Shown one piece after another: positions 24,265-33,143 of a DNA stretch of 64,000 nt (the stretch's first letter is position 1; each line of letters starts with the position of its first letter). The position numbers and the translations under genes are program-made. The notes under the pieces are model-generated. The model ran no database searches. It had not been told where the DNA came from and saw only the letters and a program-made list of their open reading frames with translations. Source of the DNA: W0P28-013 sp051870755 (GTDB lineage Bacteria > Bacteroidota > Bacteroidia > Bacteroidales > Paludibacteraceae); NCBI GenBank assembly GCA_051870755.1, contig JBJECE010000031.1, forward strand, positions 48,452 through 112,451, in the 5' to 3' direction.

Positions 24265-24548
24265 CTGTATTCTTCCTCTTTCGTATCGGATATAGCACAA
24301 ATAAAACTTAAAGCACGAGCGTCTAATGTGCGTAATTTTTTACAATCGTCCACAATACGATCTATGCCATAAAAATCGCGTGTTAAACGCCAATCGTTCA
24401 AATTGCCATACTCGAGAACACGCTGAATGAGTCCGGCCGAATGGGCTTGAACATCAAGGTGCGTTTTGTCCATATCCCAAAACAAAACGGGCGATAAACT
24501 TTCTATATAACTTGCCGCTGACATACGCCGCTTTTTGTACCCAAACAT
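24219..24548 (-). CDS. DUF6922-like protein, partner (putative antitoxin) of the AbiEii-like gene
   Basis: 109 residues from ATG 24548, or 101 from ATG 24524. The shorter form fits better if transcription starts near 24550. The core LFWDMDKTHLDVQAHSAGLI, the following RVLEYGNLNDW and the helical KKLRTLDARALSFICAI region match small Bacteroidota proteins that are regularly encoded in front of AbiEii-type nucleotidyltransferases. The family is thought to act as antitoxin or regulator, mainly from genomic association. It overlaps the toxin-like gene in a different frame, suggesting coupled expression. Confidence 0.75.
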   Translation of the reverse strand: MFGYKKRRMSAASYIESLSPVLFWDMDKTHLDVQAHSAGLIQRVLEYGNLNDWRLTRDFYGIDRIVDDCKKLRTLDARALSFICAISDTKEEEYRCYHFRQLNPTLWNS

Positions 24549-24556
24549 TCAATTTG

Positions 24557-24564
24557 CAAAGTTA
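24557..24564 (-). promoter_or_regulatory. Promoter -7 element of the DUF6922-AbiEii pair
   Basis: Minus-strand TAACTTTG matches TAnnTTTG. A TTG lies 21 nt upstream, so the -33 element is imperfect. The position favours use of the internal ATG at 24524. Confidence 0.42.
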
Positions 24565-24758
24565 CGATTTTTTGCAACACAAAGCAACCCTCACACACTA
24601 TTTTTTATAAACAACATACGACTGACTTTGCACGACACATAACAACCAAAGCACATTTTTGCCCATTTTTTTTGATAAACCAAGGTACCAATGCCGCATT
24701 AACCTTTAACCATCTAACTTTTTAGGGTACGCTTTAGTTTGCCTTATCGGGTGAAATA

Positions 24759-24795
24759 GAATCAGCGGGAATGGATATTCCATTCCCGCTGATTC
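24759..24795. terminator. Perfect 17-bp inverted repeat, probable terminator of the PpiD-like gene
   Basis: Arms 24759-24775 and 24779-24795 are perfectly complementary around a 3-nt loop (TAT). It lies 17 nt after the stop of the PpiD-like gene. No long T-run follows on either strand, so it may act as an RNA-stabilising hairpin or attenuator rather than a classic terminator. The rest of 24549-24758 shows no gene. Confidence 0.6.
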
Positions 24796-24811
24796 TGTTG
24801 GTCTGATTTGT

Positions 24812-26893
24812 TTAGAACAATTTGTAACGTTCGTCTTGAATGTCAGCCACTTTTTTCAACGCCTCGATTGACAAATAAGGCACCGAGTTGCGCATACGTT
24901 CCGTGAGCATGACACGTTCTTCGTTTTCGTCGAAGTCGGCCGGCAATTCCGTTTTGTCCAACACAACGAATTCGAACACACCCATATTGCCGTTTTGCGG
25001 TTGCGACAAGGCACCCACTTCGGCCAATGGTGCCAAAGCAAACAAGGCCGGTTCGTTGCCAATTGCACCGGCATACTGCATATTGAAATTGACGCCACGC
25101 ACCGTATCGACCGACAAGCCGGCGGCCACCAATTCGTCAAACGATTTGCCGGCAAACTCTTCTTTGATGAGTTCGGCCTTTTTGTCGTTGCGTGCTTCGA
25201 CTTCGAGCATGGCTTTCACGTCGTCGATGGAGGCATAGCCTTTTTCCACCAAGTGGCTAACGGCGGCCACAATCTGTTGGTTGTCGCATTCGAACACATC
25301 GGATACGGCACCATCTTCGGCTTCGAACGCCCAACGCACCACTTGTCGCGAGTTTTTCACGTCGCGAAGTTTGCTTGCATTGATATTCAGACGATTAGCG
25401 CTCTGCACTTCGATATTTTGTTCGGCTGCTTTGGCTTCAAAGTCTTCGATAGTGGGACAAGCGGCAGCAAATTGTTTTGCGGCATTGAATATCTGTGCCT
25501 GTGTGCGAGAACTCGGCACGACTTTGCGTTCGAGTACGGCGAGTTTCACTTTGGGCACTACGGCGCCGCGCTCCAACACTTGGAATATGCGGATGCCGCC
25601 CATGCTTTTTTGTTGGAATACGCCATTCACCGGCGTAGTGAAGGCTTTTTCGGCGATTTCGCGGTCGAGTTCCACTTCGCGTGCCCACGCTTCGCCGCCA
25701 CGATAACGTTGTTGCATAGCGGCAAAGTCGCCATTGTTGCGCAGCAGTGCAGCCAAACTATCGGCTACGGCTTGTGTTTCGGGCATCGAGGCTTCGGCTA
25801 CATCGACAAAGCGCAATTTTACCGAGTCGGGCAGATTGATGCCTGTTTCGACAATGCGTGCCATTTTGTAGGTGTCGTCGGCAAAGAGCGGTCCGACAAC
25901 ATCATCTTTTTTGCCGGAAAATGCGAATTCGCGCAAATCTTCGGGGACATCATTTTTAGCCCAGTTTTGTGCCTTGTACGGCAGGTCGCTATTCGAATTG
26001 GTTACATCGGCCACATCGTCGGTGCCGAAAAATTCGTCTTTCAGGCGATTGATCCACTCCTCCACTTCGGCATAGTCGGCTTCGCTTGGTTTGATGGGGA
26101 ATGCCACATATTTCAAATCGCACGATGCTTCGCGCGCGAATTGTTCTTTTTTCTGTTGATAGAGTTTTTTGATGTCGCGGTCGGAAATCGAAACCAACGA
26201 ATCGGGTACAGCGAAATAGGGTTTTGCCACATAGGCCACATCGACTTGCGTTTTGTCGCCGTTGTAGGCATTTTTCACTTCGAGGTCGTTGGCCACGAAC
26301 GAGCGTTGCAACAGAGCGTTGTATTTTTCGTTGAGGCGCTCGTGTTTGACGGCGGTTTCCCAATATGTCCAATACTGTTTATAGGTTTTCAGTTGATCGG
26401 CCGGCATTTGCGCAGCATCTTCGGAGTCGAGCATGTTGATGAATTGTGCCAACAAGGTCGGGTCGAAACTATTGGTTTGCGGGTTGAAAAACGCCCGACG
26501 GCTCTGTATCATCGGATGGATATTGTTGCCTAAAATCAGGTCGTACAACTCTTGTTTTCCGACTTCCATGCCTGCTTTTTCGGTTTCGGCATTCAGCAAG
26601 CGTTCGCGCACGAGTGTTTCCCACACCGATTGGCGTATTTGGTCGTTCAACTCGTCGCTGATGTTGGCTGTACCAAATTCGATTTTGTACACTTCGGTCA
26701 TTTGGTCGATAGCGGCCATGTAGTCATCGGCGCCAATTTTGTCGCCATCGATTTTTGCAACCACCATGCGTTCGGCATTGACAATGGATGCGCTTGAGTT
26801 TAAGAAATCGCCTACGATGAAAGCCAAGAGTGCCACACCTACTACCACGAGCAAAAAGACGCCGTGGTGTCTCATTTTTTCTAATGTTGCCAT
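24812..26893 (-). CDS. PpiD/SurA-like periplasmic peptidyl-prolyl isomerase
   Basis: 693 residues from the ATG at 26893 (MATLEKMRHHG). The longer frame begins with a TTG and lies in the leader. One TM helix (~13-31) anchors a large periplasmic domain. SurA_N-like helices contain ERLLNAETEKAGMEV near 100, one or two parvulin-like regions lie mid-protein, and a long helical C-terminus follows. This is the usual Bacteroidales PpiD-like layout. The protein should act as a folding chaperone for outer-membrane and T9SS cargo leaving the Sec pore. It ends the envelope gene run that starts at coaX, with a short gap from the CorC-like gene and its own -7 element. Confidence 0.88.
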   Translation of the reverse strand: MATLEKMRHHGVFLLVVVGVALLAFIVGDFLNSSASIVNAERMVVAKIDGDKIGADDYMAAIDQMTEVYKIEFGTANISDELNDQIRQSVWETLVRERLLNAETEKAGMEVGKQELYDLILGNNIHPMIQSRRAFFNPQTNSFDPTLLAQFINMLDSEDAAQMPADQLKTYKQYWTYWETAVKHERLNEKYNALLQRSFVANDLEVKNAYNGDKTQVDVAYVAKPYFAVPDSLVSISDRDIKKLYQQKKEQFAREASCDLKYVAFPIKPSEADYAEVEEWINRLKDEFFGTDDVADVTNSNSDLPYKAQNWAKNDVPEDLREFAFSGKKDDVVGPLFADDTYKMARIVETGINLPDSVKLRFVDVAEASMPETQAVADSLAALLRNNGDFAAMQQRYRGGEAWAREVELDREIAEKAFTTPVNGVFQQKSMGGIRIFQVLERGAVVPKVKLAVLERKVVPSSRTQAQIFNAAKQFAAACPTIEDFEAKAAEQNIEVQSANRLNINASKLRDVKNSRQVVRWAFEAEDGAVSDVFECDNQQIVAAVSHLVEKGYASIDDVKAMLEVEARNDKKAELIKEEFAGKSFDELVAAGLSVDTVRGVNFNMQYAGAIGNEPALFALAPLAEVGALSQPQNGNMGVFEFVVLDKTELPADFDENEERVMLTERMRNSVPYLSIEALKKVADIQDERYKLF

Positions 26894-26936
26894 GTTTTTG
26901 TTATGTTTTTGTTTATTGTTATTATTTTTAAGGTCG

Positions 26937-26967
26937 CAAAGATACAATTTTTTTGTTGTTCGTGCAA
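26937..26967 (-). promoter_or_regulatory. Promoter of the PpiD-like gene
   Basis: Minus-strand TATCTTTG (26937-26944) with TTG 20 nt upstream (26965-26967). The predicted leader is ~37 nt to the ATG at 26893, supporting that start over the longer frame. Confidence 0.5.
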
Positions 26968-27005
26968 TATTTCGTCCAAAAAAATGATGTATTTGCCCGA
27001 TTATG

Positions 27006-28274
27006 CTACTTTTCGATGGTTAATTTGACGGTATCGATGCGATTGTTGTGCGCTTGCAGCACTTTGAATGTCCATTTATCGATGTGAATAATGTCGTTCA
27101 GTTTTGGAAATGTTTGGTAGTGATGCAAGATAAATCCGGCCACCGTAACGTATTCGTCGGATTCGGGCAAATCCAAGTCGAATTGTTCGTTCAGGTGATC
27201 TATTTCCAAGCGTCCGGATAGCACGAACTCGTTGTCGGACACACGTTTGGCAGTGTATTCGCGCGTGTCGTGTTCGTCTTCTATCTCGCCAAAAATTTCT
27301 TCCATTATATCTTCGAGCGTTACGATGCCGGCCGTTCCGCCAAATTCATCGACAACCACGGCAATGGATCGTTTGTCGCGCATAAACATGTCCATCAGTT
27401 TGTTGGCGGCCATGGTTTCGGGTACGATGGGCAACGGACGAATGCAGTTGTGCCAATCTTTCGGTTTGCGAAACAGGTCGGACGAGTGAAAATAACCGAT
27501 AATATTATCGATGGAGTCTTTATAAATAGGTATCTTCGAAAATCCGGTTTCGATGAGCGTGGCTTTCAGGTCGTCGAGCGTGGTGTCGTAGTCCAGCGCC
27601 ACGATTTCGGTGCGCGGCACAATGCAGTCGCGCAGTTTCACCGACGAGAAATCGAGTGCGTTTTGGAAAATTGTTACTTCGTTTTTGACTTCGTCCTGAT
27701 TGTCGGCGTGTTCGTAGGCATCGTTTATCCAATAGTCCAAATCGACCAAGCCAAGCGGTTGATTTTTTTCGGAGCGGTCGATTTTGACTTTGAACAGGCG
27801 CAGCAATCCTACCGACAGCAAGGTGGTGAAACGTGCCACGGGATACATGATGATGTAGCACAGCCACAAAAACGGGGCAAAAATCTGCAACCACATATTC
27901 GGATTGACTCTGAAAATAGTTTTCGGCAAAAATTCGCCCGTTATCAGCACAATGATGGTGGCCGAAATAGTTTGTAATAAATTGACCAACAAATCATTAT
28001 TAACCCATTGTTCGAATACGGGCGATAGCAATTCGGCCATTTTGATGCCATAGATGACCAAAGCGATGTTGTTGCCCACCAGCAGTGTCGAGATGTATTG
28101 TTCGGGGTCGTTGTAAAAGATATTCAGAATGCGCGAAGTCAGGCTGCGTTTTTTCTTTTCCAATTCGAAGCGCAGTTTGTTCGATGACAAGAATGCGATT
28201 TCCATGCCCGAAAAGAAGGCCGAGAAAATCAGCGAAACAATGATAACTATAACCACAGAAATATCAATACTCAT
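27006..28274 (-). CDS. CNNM/CorC-family membrane protein with CBS pair (GldE-like)
   Basis: 422 residues: a DUF21 transmembrane domain (~1-190, four helices beginning VVIVIIVSLIFSAFFSGMEIAF), two CBS domains (~205-330, including PRTEIVALDYD and VVVDEFGGTAGIVTLEDIMEEI), and the C-terminal CorC_HlyC domain (~345-422). Members are linked to magnesium/cobalt efflux. The Bacteroidota version GldE stabilises the gliding/T9SS motor lipoprotein, so GldE-like or ion transport roles are both possible; the sequence does not choose. It is 3 nt from the LptC stop, so it belongs to that operon. Confidence 0.88.
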   Translation of the reverse strand: MSIDISVVIVIIVSLIFSAFFSGMEIAFLSSNKLRFELEKKKRSLTSRILNIFYNDPEQYISTLLVGNNIALVIYGIKMAELLSPVFEQWVNNDLLVNLLQTISATIIVLITGEFLPKTIFRVNPNMWLQIFAPFLWLCYIIMYPVARFTTLLSVGLLRLFKVKIDRSEKNQPLGLVDLDYWINDAYEHADNQDEVKNEVTIFQNALDFSSVKLRDCIVPRTEIVALDYDTTLDDLKATLIETGFSKIPIYKDSIDNIIGYFHSSDLFRKPKDWHNCIRPLPIVPETMAANKLMDMFMRDKRSIAVVVDEFGGTAGIVTLEDIMEEIFGEIEDEHDTREYTAKRVSDNEFVLSGRLEIDHLNEQFDLDLPESDEYVTVAGFILHHYQTFPKLNDIIHIDKWTFKVLQAHNNRIDTVKLTIEK

Positions 28275-28277
28275 ATT

Positions 28278-28871
28278 TTATTCGTTTGGGTCGATAGGAA
28301 TGATGCCGCGTGTTTTGCGAATAGTATAGCGGGTCATCGATTGGTTCGATTCGAAACCTTCGCCAATAATTTGTTTGTCGCTTTGGTGAATAATGATAGT
28401 CGAGTCGGAATAGATGCGCTCAGTATTTTGGTCCCAAAAGAGTTGCTGCGTGGCAAAGCGATTGCCCTGAAAATTCATGGCACGCACGCTGTCGTCCAAC
28501 TGCCACAGTTTGCGTTGTTCATAATAGCGTGCGCGGCGGCAATCGACTTCGGCTTCGATGTGAAATTGTTCGTCGAACGATTCGAGGTGCAAACCATCTG
28601 GAAAATCCCAATATGATTCGGCGGCCTTGTCGAACACCAACCACTTGGGCGCCGTGATGCGATAGCGCGTGATGCCCGAATCGGAAATGAGTGTCGTTAT
28701 CTCATTGACGCGCAGTCGTGGTGTTTCGCCGCGATTGCCGACAATTTCGTCGGACACTTCCGGTTTTTTGTTACCGCCGCACGCAATACACAAAAACAGC
28801 ATAACAACCATTCCGAGAATAGTTGTTACACTGTGTTTTGCACTAAAGTTGTTGTTCAATACAGGCTTCAC
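28278..28871 (-). CDS. lptC: LptC-like LPS export lipoprotein
   Basis: A 197-residue protein with an N-terminal hydrophobic segment ending in a lipobox-like FLCIACGG (Cys ~31). A beta-jellyroll of the LptC/OstA type follows: RYRITAPKWLVFD, FHIEAEVDCRRARYYEQRKLWQLDDSVRAMN and the later LFWDQNTERIYSD motif. It bridges LPS passage between the inner-membrane LptBFG complex and the periplasmic LptA bridge. The gene is 6 nt downstream of the TPR gene and 3 nt before the CorC-like gene, the usual Bacteroidales order. Confidence 0.88.
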   Translation of the reverse strand: MKPVLNNNFSAKHSVTTILGMVVMLFLCIACGGNKKPEVSDEIVGNRGETPRLRVNEITTLISDSGITRYRITAPKWLVFDKAAESYWDFPDGLHLESFDEQFHIEAEVDCRRARYYEQRKLWQLDDSVRAMNFQGNRFATQQLFWDQNTERIYSDSTIIIHQSDKQIIGEGFESNQSMTRYTIRKTRGIIPIDPNE

Positions 28872-28877
28872 TTTAGG

Positions 28878-30284
28878 TTATCGGCAAATGGTCGTTTCGC
28901 CAATCCAGCCGCCCACGGTAAATGGTTTTCCGTCTTCCAAGTCGGGTTCGAAGAATATCTCTTCTTTGCTTGGGAAATGCGGCGCATACGAGCGAATCAG
29001 TTCGTTGGCTTTCTCTTCCAAAGCGGGTTCGACCTGTTTTGCTTTGATGAACTTATCGACGGCCGCCCAATAGACCGTTTTGTTCAATGCAGCCGAATCG
29101 TAAATACCACGCGTATTGGCATACATCAGTCCTATCAGCAAATAGGGTGCGCCTTGGTTCGGGTTGGCCTCGAGCGACTTGCGTGCATATTCGCGTGCTT
29201 TAACGAAATTGTTCAGATTGGCGTTATAAATCTGTGCGATTTTCAAATAGTTGTCGGCTATTTCTTCGGCATTGTCGAGCATCGACACCGACTCCAAATA
29301 GTAATCGACAGCTTTGGTGTAGTCGCCTTTTTTGTACGACATGGCAGCGCATCCTGCCGCCGATTCGGCCGTCGGTTTGATGTTGTGTGCATATTCAGCG
29401 GCTTTGAAATAGACTTCGGATTCGCGACAGTTCACTTGACGATAGAGTCGCGCCGTTGCCGTCAGAAAATCGTAGTCGGTTTTGCGACTTTCGACCTGTT
29501 CGGCATAGATATGATCCATTTGGTCGCAGTTGGCAGCGCCCGACATTGCAAAGAGTTGGTCCAACACGGGATCCAATTTGGCGTACATAGCCGCATTTTT
29601 CAGCGATTGGTTAGCCGCATTTTCTTCCAAAATGTCGTTCGAATAGACATAGTCGTTGATGAACTGTGTAGCCAGCGAATTATCGGCTTTGTAGAGTTCG
29701 TACGAAGTCGATACGAACTGTTGGAAAAACGCCGGCTGCGCTTTTTTGCCCAGCGAGTGCACGCTCTCTTTGAGCCATGCGTAAGCAGTCTGTTTTTCGG
29801 TCGGACGATATTGCAGCAGATAGTAGGCTTTCATGCCCAACAGATAGGCGCGCGGCTGCTTGGCATCGTCGCCGAAATAGAGAATTTGTTCGTCGTACAC
29901 GGCCATCAGTTTGTCAATCAACTGTTCACGCACGGCAGCATCTTTTTCCTGCGAAATCTGCCAATCGACGATTTTGACGCCGTATGTGTAGATGGCGCGA
30001 TGCGAACCTTTGCAGTTGGCAAATGCGCTTTCCCACGGTGTCAAAGCATCGGCATAGTTTTTCTGTTTGGCGGCTTCGGCAAAGAGGCTGATATTGGTTT
30101 CGCACTCAGGCGTCATGGGAGCAGGCTGCGGTTTGACTACCGCTTCGACGTGTGCTTCCGCTTTTTTCTCGATGCCGACTTCGGCTTTCAACTGTTTTTC
30201 GGCTTTGACTGCGCCATGTTTTTGGGCTACTGCGCTGACAGCAACCAATGCTCCCAGCAGCAACATTACATTTCTTTTCGTCAT
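28878..30284 (-). CDS. Periplasmic tetratricopeptide-repeat protein
   Basis: A 468-residue exported protein with a signal peptide (LLLGALVAVSAVAQ) and a Lys/Glu/Ala-rich linker at ~22-50. Many helical repeats follow, typical of TPR units, for example the YADALTPWESAFANCKG, GDYTKAVDYYLESV and NNFVKAREYARKSLEANP segments. It is conserved next to lptC and the upstream outer-membrane protein gene in Bacteroidales. TPR domains scaffold protein complexes, so an envelope assembly role is likely. The specific partner is unknown. Confidence 0.85.
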   Translation of the reverse strand: MTKRNVMLLLGALVAVSAVAQKHGAVKAEKQLKAEVGIEKKAEAHVEAVVKPQPAPMTPECETNISLFAEAAKQKNYADALTPWESAFANCKGSHRAIYTYGVKIVDWQISQEKDAAVREQLIDKLMAVYDEQILYFGDDAKQPRAYLLGMKAYYLLQYRPTEKQTAYAWLKESVHSLGKKAQPAFFQQFVSTSYELYKADNSLATQFINDYVYSNDILEENAANQSLKNAAMYAKLDPVLDQLFAMSGAANCDQMDHIYAEQVESRKTDYDFLTATARLYRQVNCRESEVYFKAAEYAHNIKPTAESAAGCAAMSYKKGDYTKAVDYYLESVSMLDNAEEIADNYLKIAQIYNANLNNFVKAREYARKSLEANPNQGAPYLLIGLMYANTRGIYDSAALNKTVYWAAVDKFIKAKQVEPALEEKANELIRSYAPHFPSKEEIFFEPDLEDGKPFTVGGWIGETTICR

Positions 30285-30312
30285 GATGTTTTTCCTTTTT
30301 TAGTTGTTTGTT

Positions 30313-31602
30313 TTACTGAATGCGTTGTTTGAAGAACCACATTTCATTCAACGTTAAGTTAATACCTATTTTGAAATAATTTTCTTGCAACTTATTTTGC
30401 GCCGCTACGCCTATATTGCCATATTCAAAATTGATGTTGACCATGGTTTTGGTGGTGCGCAACGGGAATCCGACGCCGCACGTTATGCTGATGTCGCGCG
30501 TGCCGACGTATTGTTGTTGTGCCGCATCGTAGAGTTTGAAGTACGAATTGGCGTAACTTGCGCCCAAGCGCCATCGCATGCGGTCCACATATCTGTTTCC
30601 ATTTGGGCGATAGATATATTCGGCGCCCAAGGCGAATTTTTGCCGATTGACCAACGAGTCGGTTTTGCCGAAATAGCGAGCCTTGGCAAATTCCTGCATC
30701 GTGTAGTCGAAGGCGATGGTCAGTTTGTTATCGTAGGTATAGGACACGCCTGCCCCATACAGCGAAGGCAAATCGAACAATTCGGAGGTGTTGGCCGATA
30801 GCGTATCGGCGCCAACCGTTTGCATTTCGTATGTGCCATACAATTTGGAAATATGGTCGTACACAAAAGCCAAGCAAAAATTGTGCCGACCGATGGTTTC
30901 GTGATATTGAAAACCGTATCGGAAATTAACATTTTGCACGCGCGTTGTCGTGTATTGTGTTGTAGGATAGACAGTTGAAACATTCGGCACCGATACGGTC
31001 AGCAGGCGTGTATTTTCGATAGAGCCGAACATATAATAGACATTGACACCGAGCGAAAAGCGTTTCCAGATAGTACCTGCCAAGCCGATATACACCTGAT
31101 TGATGCCGCCACTGCCGCGAAATGTGTGCGTTTGCGTAACGGCGGTCGAGGTCGAATCGGTGAAACCATAATTGTAGCCGACAAACGAGTAAGGCAGTAC
31201 GCCGACACTCAAGCCCATCCAGCGTGTGATTGGCAACTGAAAGGCCAGATATTCGAGGTTGCCGGTGAACGTTGTGTTTTTGTCGTCGCCGGAGGCATAC
31301 GATGTGAGCAGTGCCGATGCACCAAATTCGAACAGAAAACTTGTGCTGTCGATGCTGCTGTTCGAAGCCGGATTGGCCGGATTCATGCTGGTGCGTGTGC
31401 GTAATGCGTAACCCGCGCCACCCATTGATTGGCTGCGCGAAAAACCGATGTCCTGCAAGCGACCATAGCCATAGCGCGTATAGGGCGAATTGACATTATT
31501 TTGCGCCATCAGGTGTTGAGACGCACCGCCAAGCACGCCCATACCCAACACGACCAATGCCCACAAACAGGCCTTATTTGCTATTTTGTATAAGAATTTC
31601 AT
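30313..31602 (-). CDS. Outer-membrane beta-barrel protein of the coaX-lptC locus
   Basis: A 429-residue protein with a signal peptide at ~1-33 (ends LMAQ), then NSPYTRYGYGRLQDIGFSRSQSMGGAGYALR. That opening motif is widely conserved in a Bacteroidota FadL-like outer-membrane family. Alternating aromatic strands continue to the end, with many Tyr/Phe-rich beta hairpins. The ATG at 31602 overlaps the coaX stop by 29 nt, so it is co-transcribed. The transported substrate is not known; FadL relatives carry hydrophobic molecules. Confidence 0.85.
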   Translation of the reverse strand: MKFLYKIANKACLWALVVLGMGVLGGASQHLMAQNNVNSPYTRYGYGRLQDIGFSRSQSMGGAGYALRTRTSMNPANPASNSSIDSTSFLFEFGASALLTSYASGDDKNTTFTGNLEYLAFQLPITRWMGLSVGVLPYSFVGYNYGFTDSTSTAVTQTHTFRGSGGINQVYIGLAGTIWKRFSLGVNVYYMFGSIENTRLLTVSVPNVSTVYPTTQYTTTRVQNVNFRYGFQYHETIGRHNFCLAFVYDHISKLYGTYEMQTVGADTLSANTSELFDLPSLYGAGVSYTYDNKLTIAFDYTMQEFAKARYFGKTDSLVNRQKFALGAEYIYRPNGNRYVDRMRWRLGASYANSYFKLYDAAQQQYVGTRDISITCGVGFPLRTTKTMVNINFEYGNIGVAAQNKLQENYFKIGINLTLNEMWFFKQRIQ

Positions 31603-32305
31603 TCAATCCGATAAGCACTAAATTTGGCTCGGCAAATGTACAATTTTTTATTTGATTTTGCAAGAGTATTGATGTGCCGCCCGTCAAAACTAATTGATAT
31701 GGTCTGTTTTGTTGCCGAAAATGTTCCAAATAGCCTTCAATTTCGAACAATATTCCGTTAAATGCGCCGGCTCGCATGGCTTCGTCGGTAGATTGTGCCA
31801 TAAAGGCCGTCGGCGCCGTAGGTTCAAGCAACGGCAGTTTGCCGGTGAACTCGTGCATGGCACGCAATCGCAACTCGTAGCCCGGCGCGATGTTGCCCCC
31901 TTCGAAATGGTTGTCGGCCGACACAAAATCGTAGGTTACGCAGGTGCCTGCATCTACAACAAACAGATTGCCTTCGGGTACCAAGGCGCGCGCCCCGACG
32001 GCGGCTGCTATGCGGTCGGCACCAAGTTCATGCAAATTGTAATCGAACACGATGGGAAAACGCAAATTGTGCGGCATCACCATCAGGTGCGGTAAATACT
32101 TGTGTAACAGTGTCATAACTGCAGCATCGGCAGCGTCGCCGGCCACGCTGCAGTAGATGGCAGAATCGATGGCGTTGCAGGCGACAAGGTTGTGCAGAAA
32201 TTCATCGGTAATATGGTCGCAGGCGACAATCGACACCAACCGTCGGTGGTCGAACACGGCAAATTTGGCACGCGTATTGCCTCTATCTATCACTAAATTA
32301 AGCAT
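31574..32305 (-). CDS. coaX: Type III pantothenate kinase
   Basis: A 243-residue ASKHA-fold kinase that phosphorylates pantothenate, the first step of CoA synthesis, using a monovalent cation. Motifs are VIDRGNTRAKFAVF near 4 (phosphate loop), the GADRIAAAVGAR block near 94, and VVDAGTCVTYDFV near 116. The normal DxGNT start appears here as DRGNT. It lies 12 nt after thyA and overlaps the outer-membrane gene by 29 nt, so it is part of the long envelope/cofactor operon. Confidence 0.93.
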   Translation of the reverse strand: MLNLVIDRGNTRAKFAVFDHRRLVSIVACDHITDEFLHNLVACNAIDSAIYCSVAGDAADAAVMTLLHKYLPHLMVMPHNLRFPIVFDYNLHELGADRIAAAVGARALVPEGNLFVVDAGTCVTYDFVSADNHFEGGNIAPGYELRLRAMHEFTGKLPLLEPTAPTAFMAQSTDEAMRAGAFNGILFEIEGYLEHFRQQNRPYQLVLTGGTSILLQNQIKNCTFAEPNLVLIGLNEILIQNSK

Positions 32306-32317
32306 TTTTCCATAAAA

Positions 32318-33112
32318 TTACACAGCCACCACGCCTGCAATGTGTGGGTGCGGGTCGTAATCGGTCAGTTCAAAATCGTCGTATTGAAAATCGAAAATCG
32401 ATTTCACGTCGGGATTGATGTGCATGTGCGGTAGCGGGCGCGGTTCGCGTGTGAGTTGCAGTTGCACTTGGTCGAGGTGGTTGAGGTAGATGTGAGCATC
32501 GCCGAGTGTATGCACGAAATCGCCAACTTGGAGCCCTGTAACCTGCGCCACCATCTGCAACAGCAACGCATACGACGCGATGTTGAACGGCACGCCGAGA
32601 AAAATATCGGCGCTGCGCTGGTAGAGTTGCAGGCTGAGGCGACCGTCGGCCACATAGAATTGAAACAGCGTGTGGCATGGCGGCAAGGCCATTTTTTCGA
32701 CTTCGGCCACGTTCCATGCGCTCACTATCAGTCGGCGCGAGTCGGGATTGTGTTTTATCATCTCCACCACATTGCTGATTTGGTCGATGGTGCCACCGTT
32801 GTAGTCGGGCCACGAGCGCCACTGATGGCCATAAACGGGACCAAGTTCGCCATCGGCATCGGCCCATTCGTTCCAAATACGCACGCCATGTTCTTGCAGA
32901 TATTTGACGTTGGTGTCGCCTTGCAGGAACCACAACAGTTCGTAGATGATGGACTTGAGATGCAGTTTTTTGGTGGTGAGCAACGGGAATCCGTCCGCCA
33001 GATTGAAACGCATTTGGTGGCCAAACACGCTGCGGGTGCCGGTGCCGGTGCGGTCGTGTTTTTCGACACCTTCGTCGAGCACGCGCCGAATCAAATCGAG
33101 ATATTGTTTCAT
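32318..33112 (-). CDS. thyA: Thymidylate synthase
   Basis: 264 residues, exactly the length of the Escherichia coli enzyme. The catalytic Cys146 sits in ALPPCHTLFQFYV; DRTGTGTRSVFG near 20 and the RRLIVSAWN phosphate-binding Arg pair near 126-127 are intact. The protein methylates dUMP with methylene-tetrahydrofolate to give dTMP. It lies between the PorE-like gene (31 nt) and coaX in the same direction. No thyX or dihydrofolate reductase is visible nearby. Confidence 0.97.
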   Translation of the reverse strand: MKQYLDLIRRVLDEGVEKHDRTGTGTRSVFGHQMRFNLADGFPLLTTKKLHLKSIIYELLWFLQGDTNVKYLQEHGVRIWNEWADADGELGPVYGHQWRSWPDYNGGTIDQISNVVEMIKHNPDSRRLIVSAWNVAEVEKMALPPCHTLFQFYVADGRLSLQLYQRSADIFLGVPFNIASYALLLQMVAQVTGLQVGDFVHTLGDAHIYLNHLDQVQLQLTREPRPLPHMHINPDVKSIFDFQYDDFELTDYDPHPHIAGVVAV

Positions 33113-33143
33113 GATATTTATTGTGTTAATCTTTCGTTATCAC

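Noticed and set aside
24549..24811. tRNA or small RNA gene in the AT-rich gap
   Set aside because: No cloverleaf-like pairing or CCA-type end; only the 17-bp hairpin stands out.
24995..30332. Long plus-strand frames opposite the PpiD-like and TPR genes (24995-26533, 28833-30332)
   Set aside because: Antisense shadows; no signal, fold or start context supporting translation.
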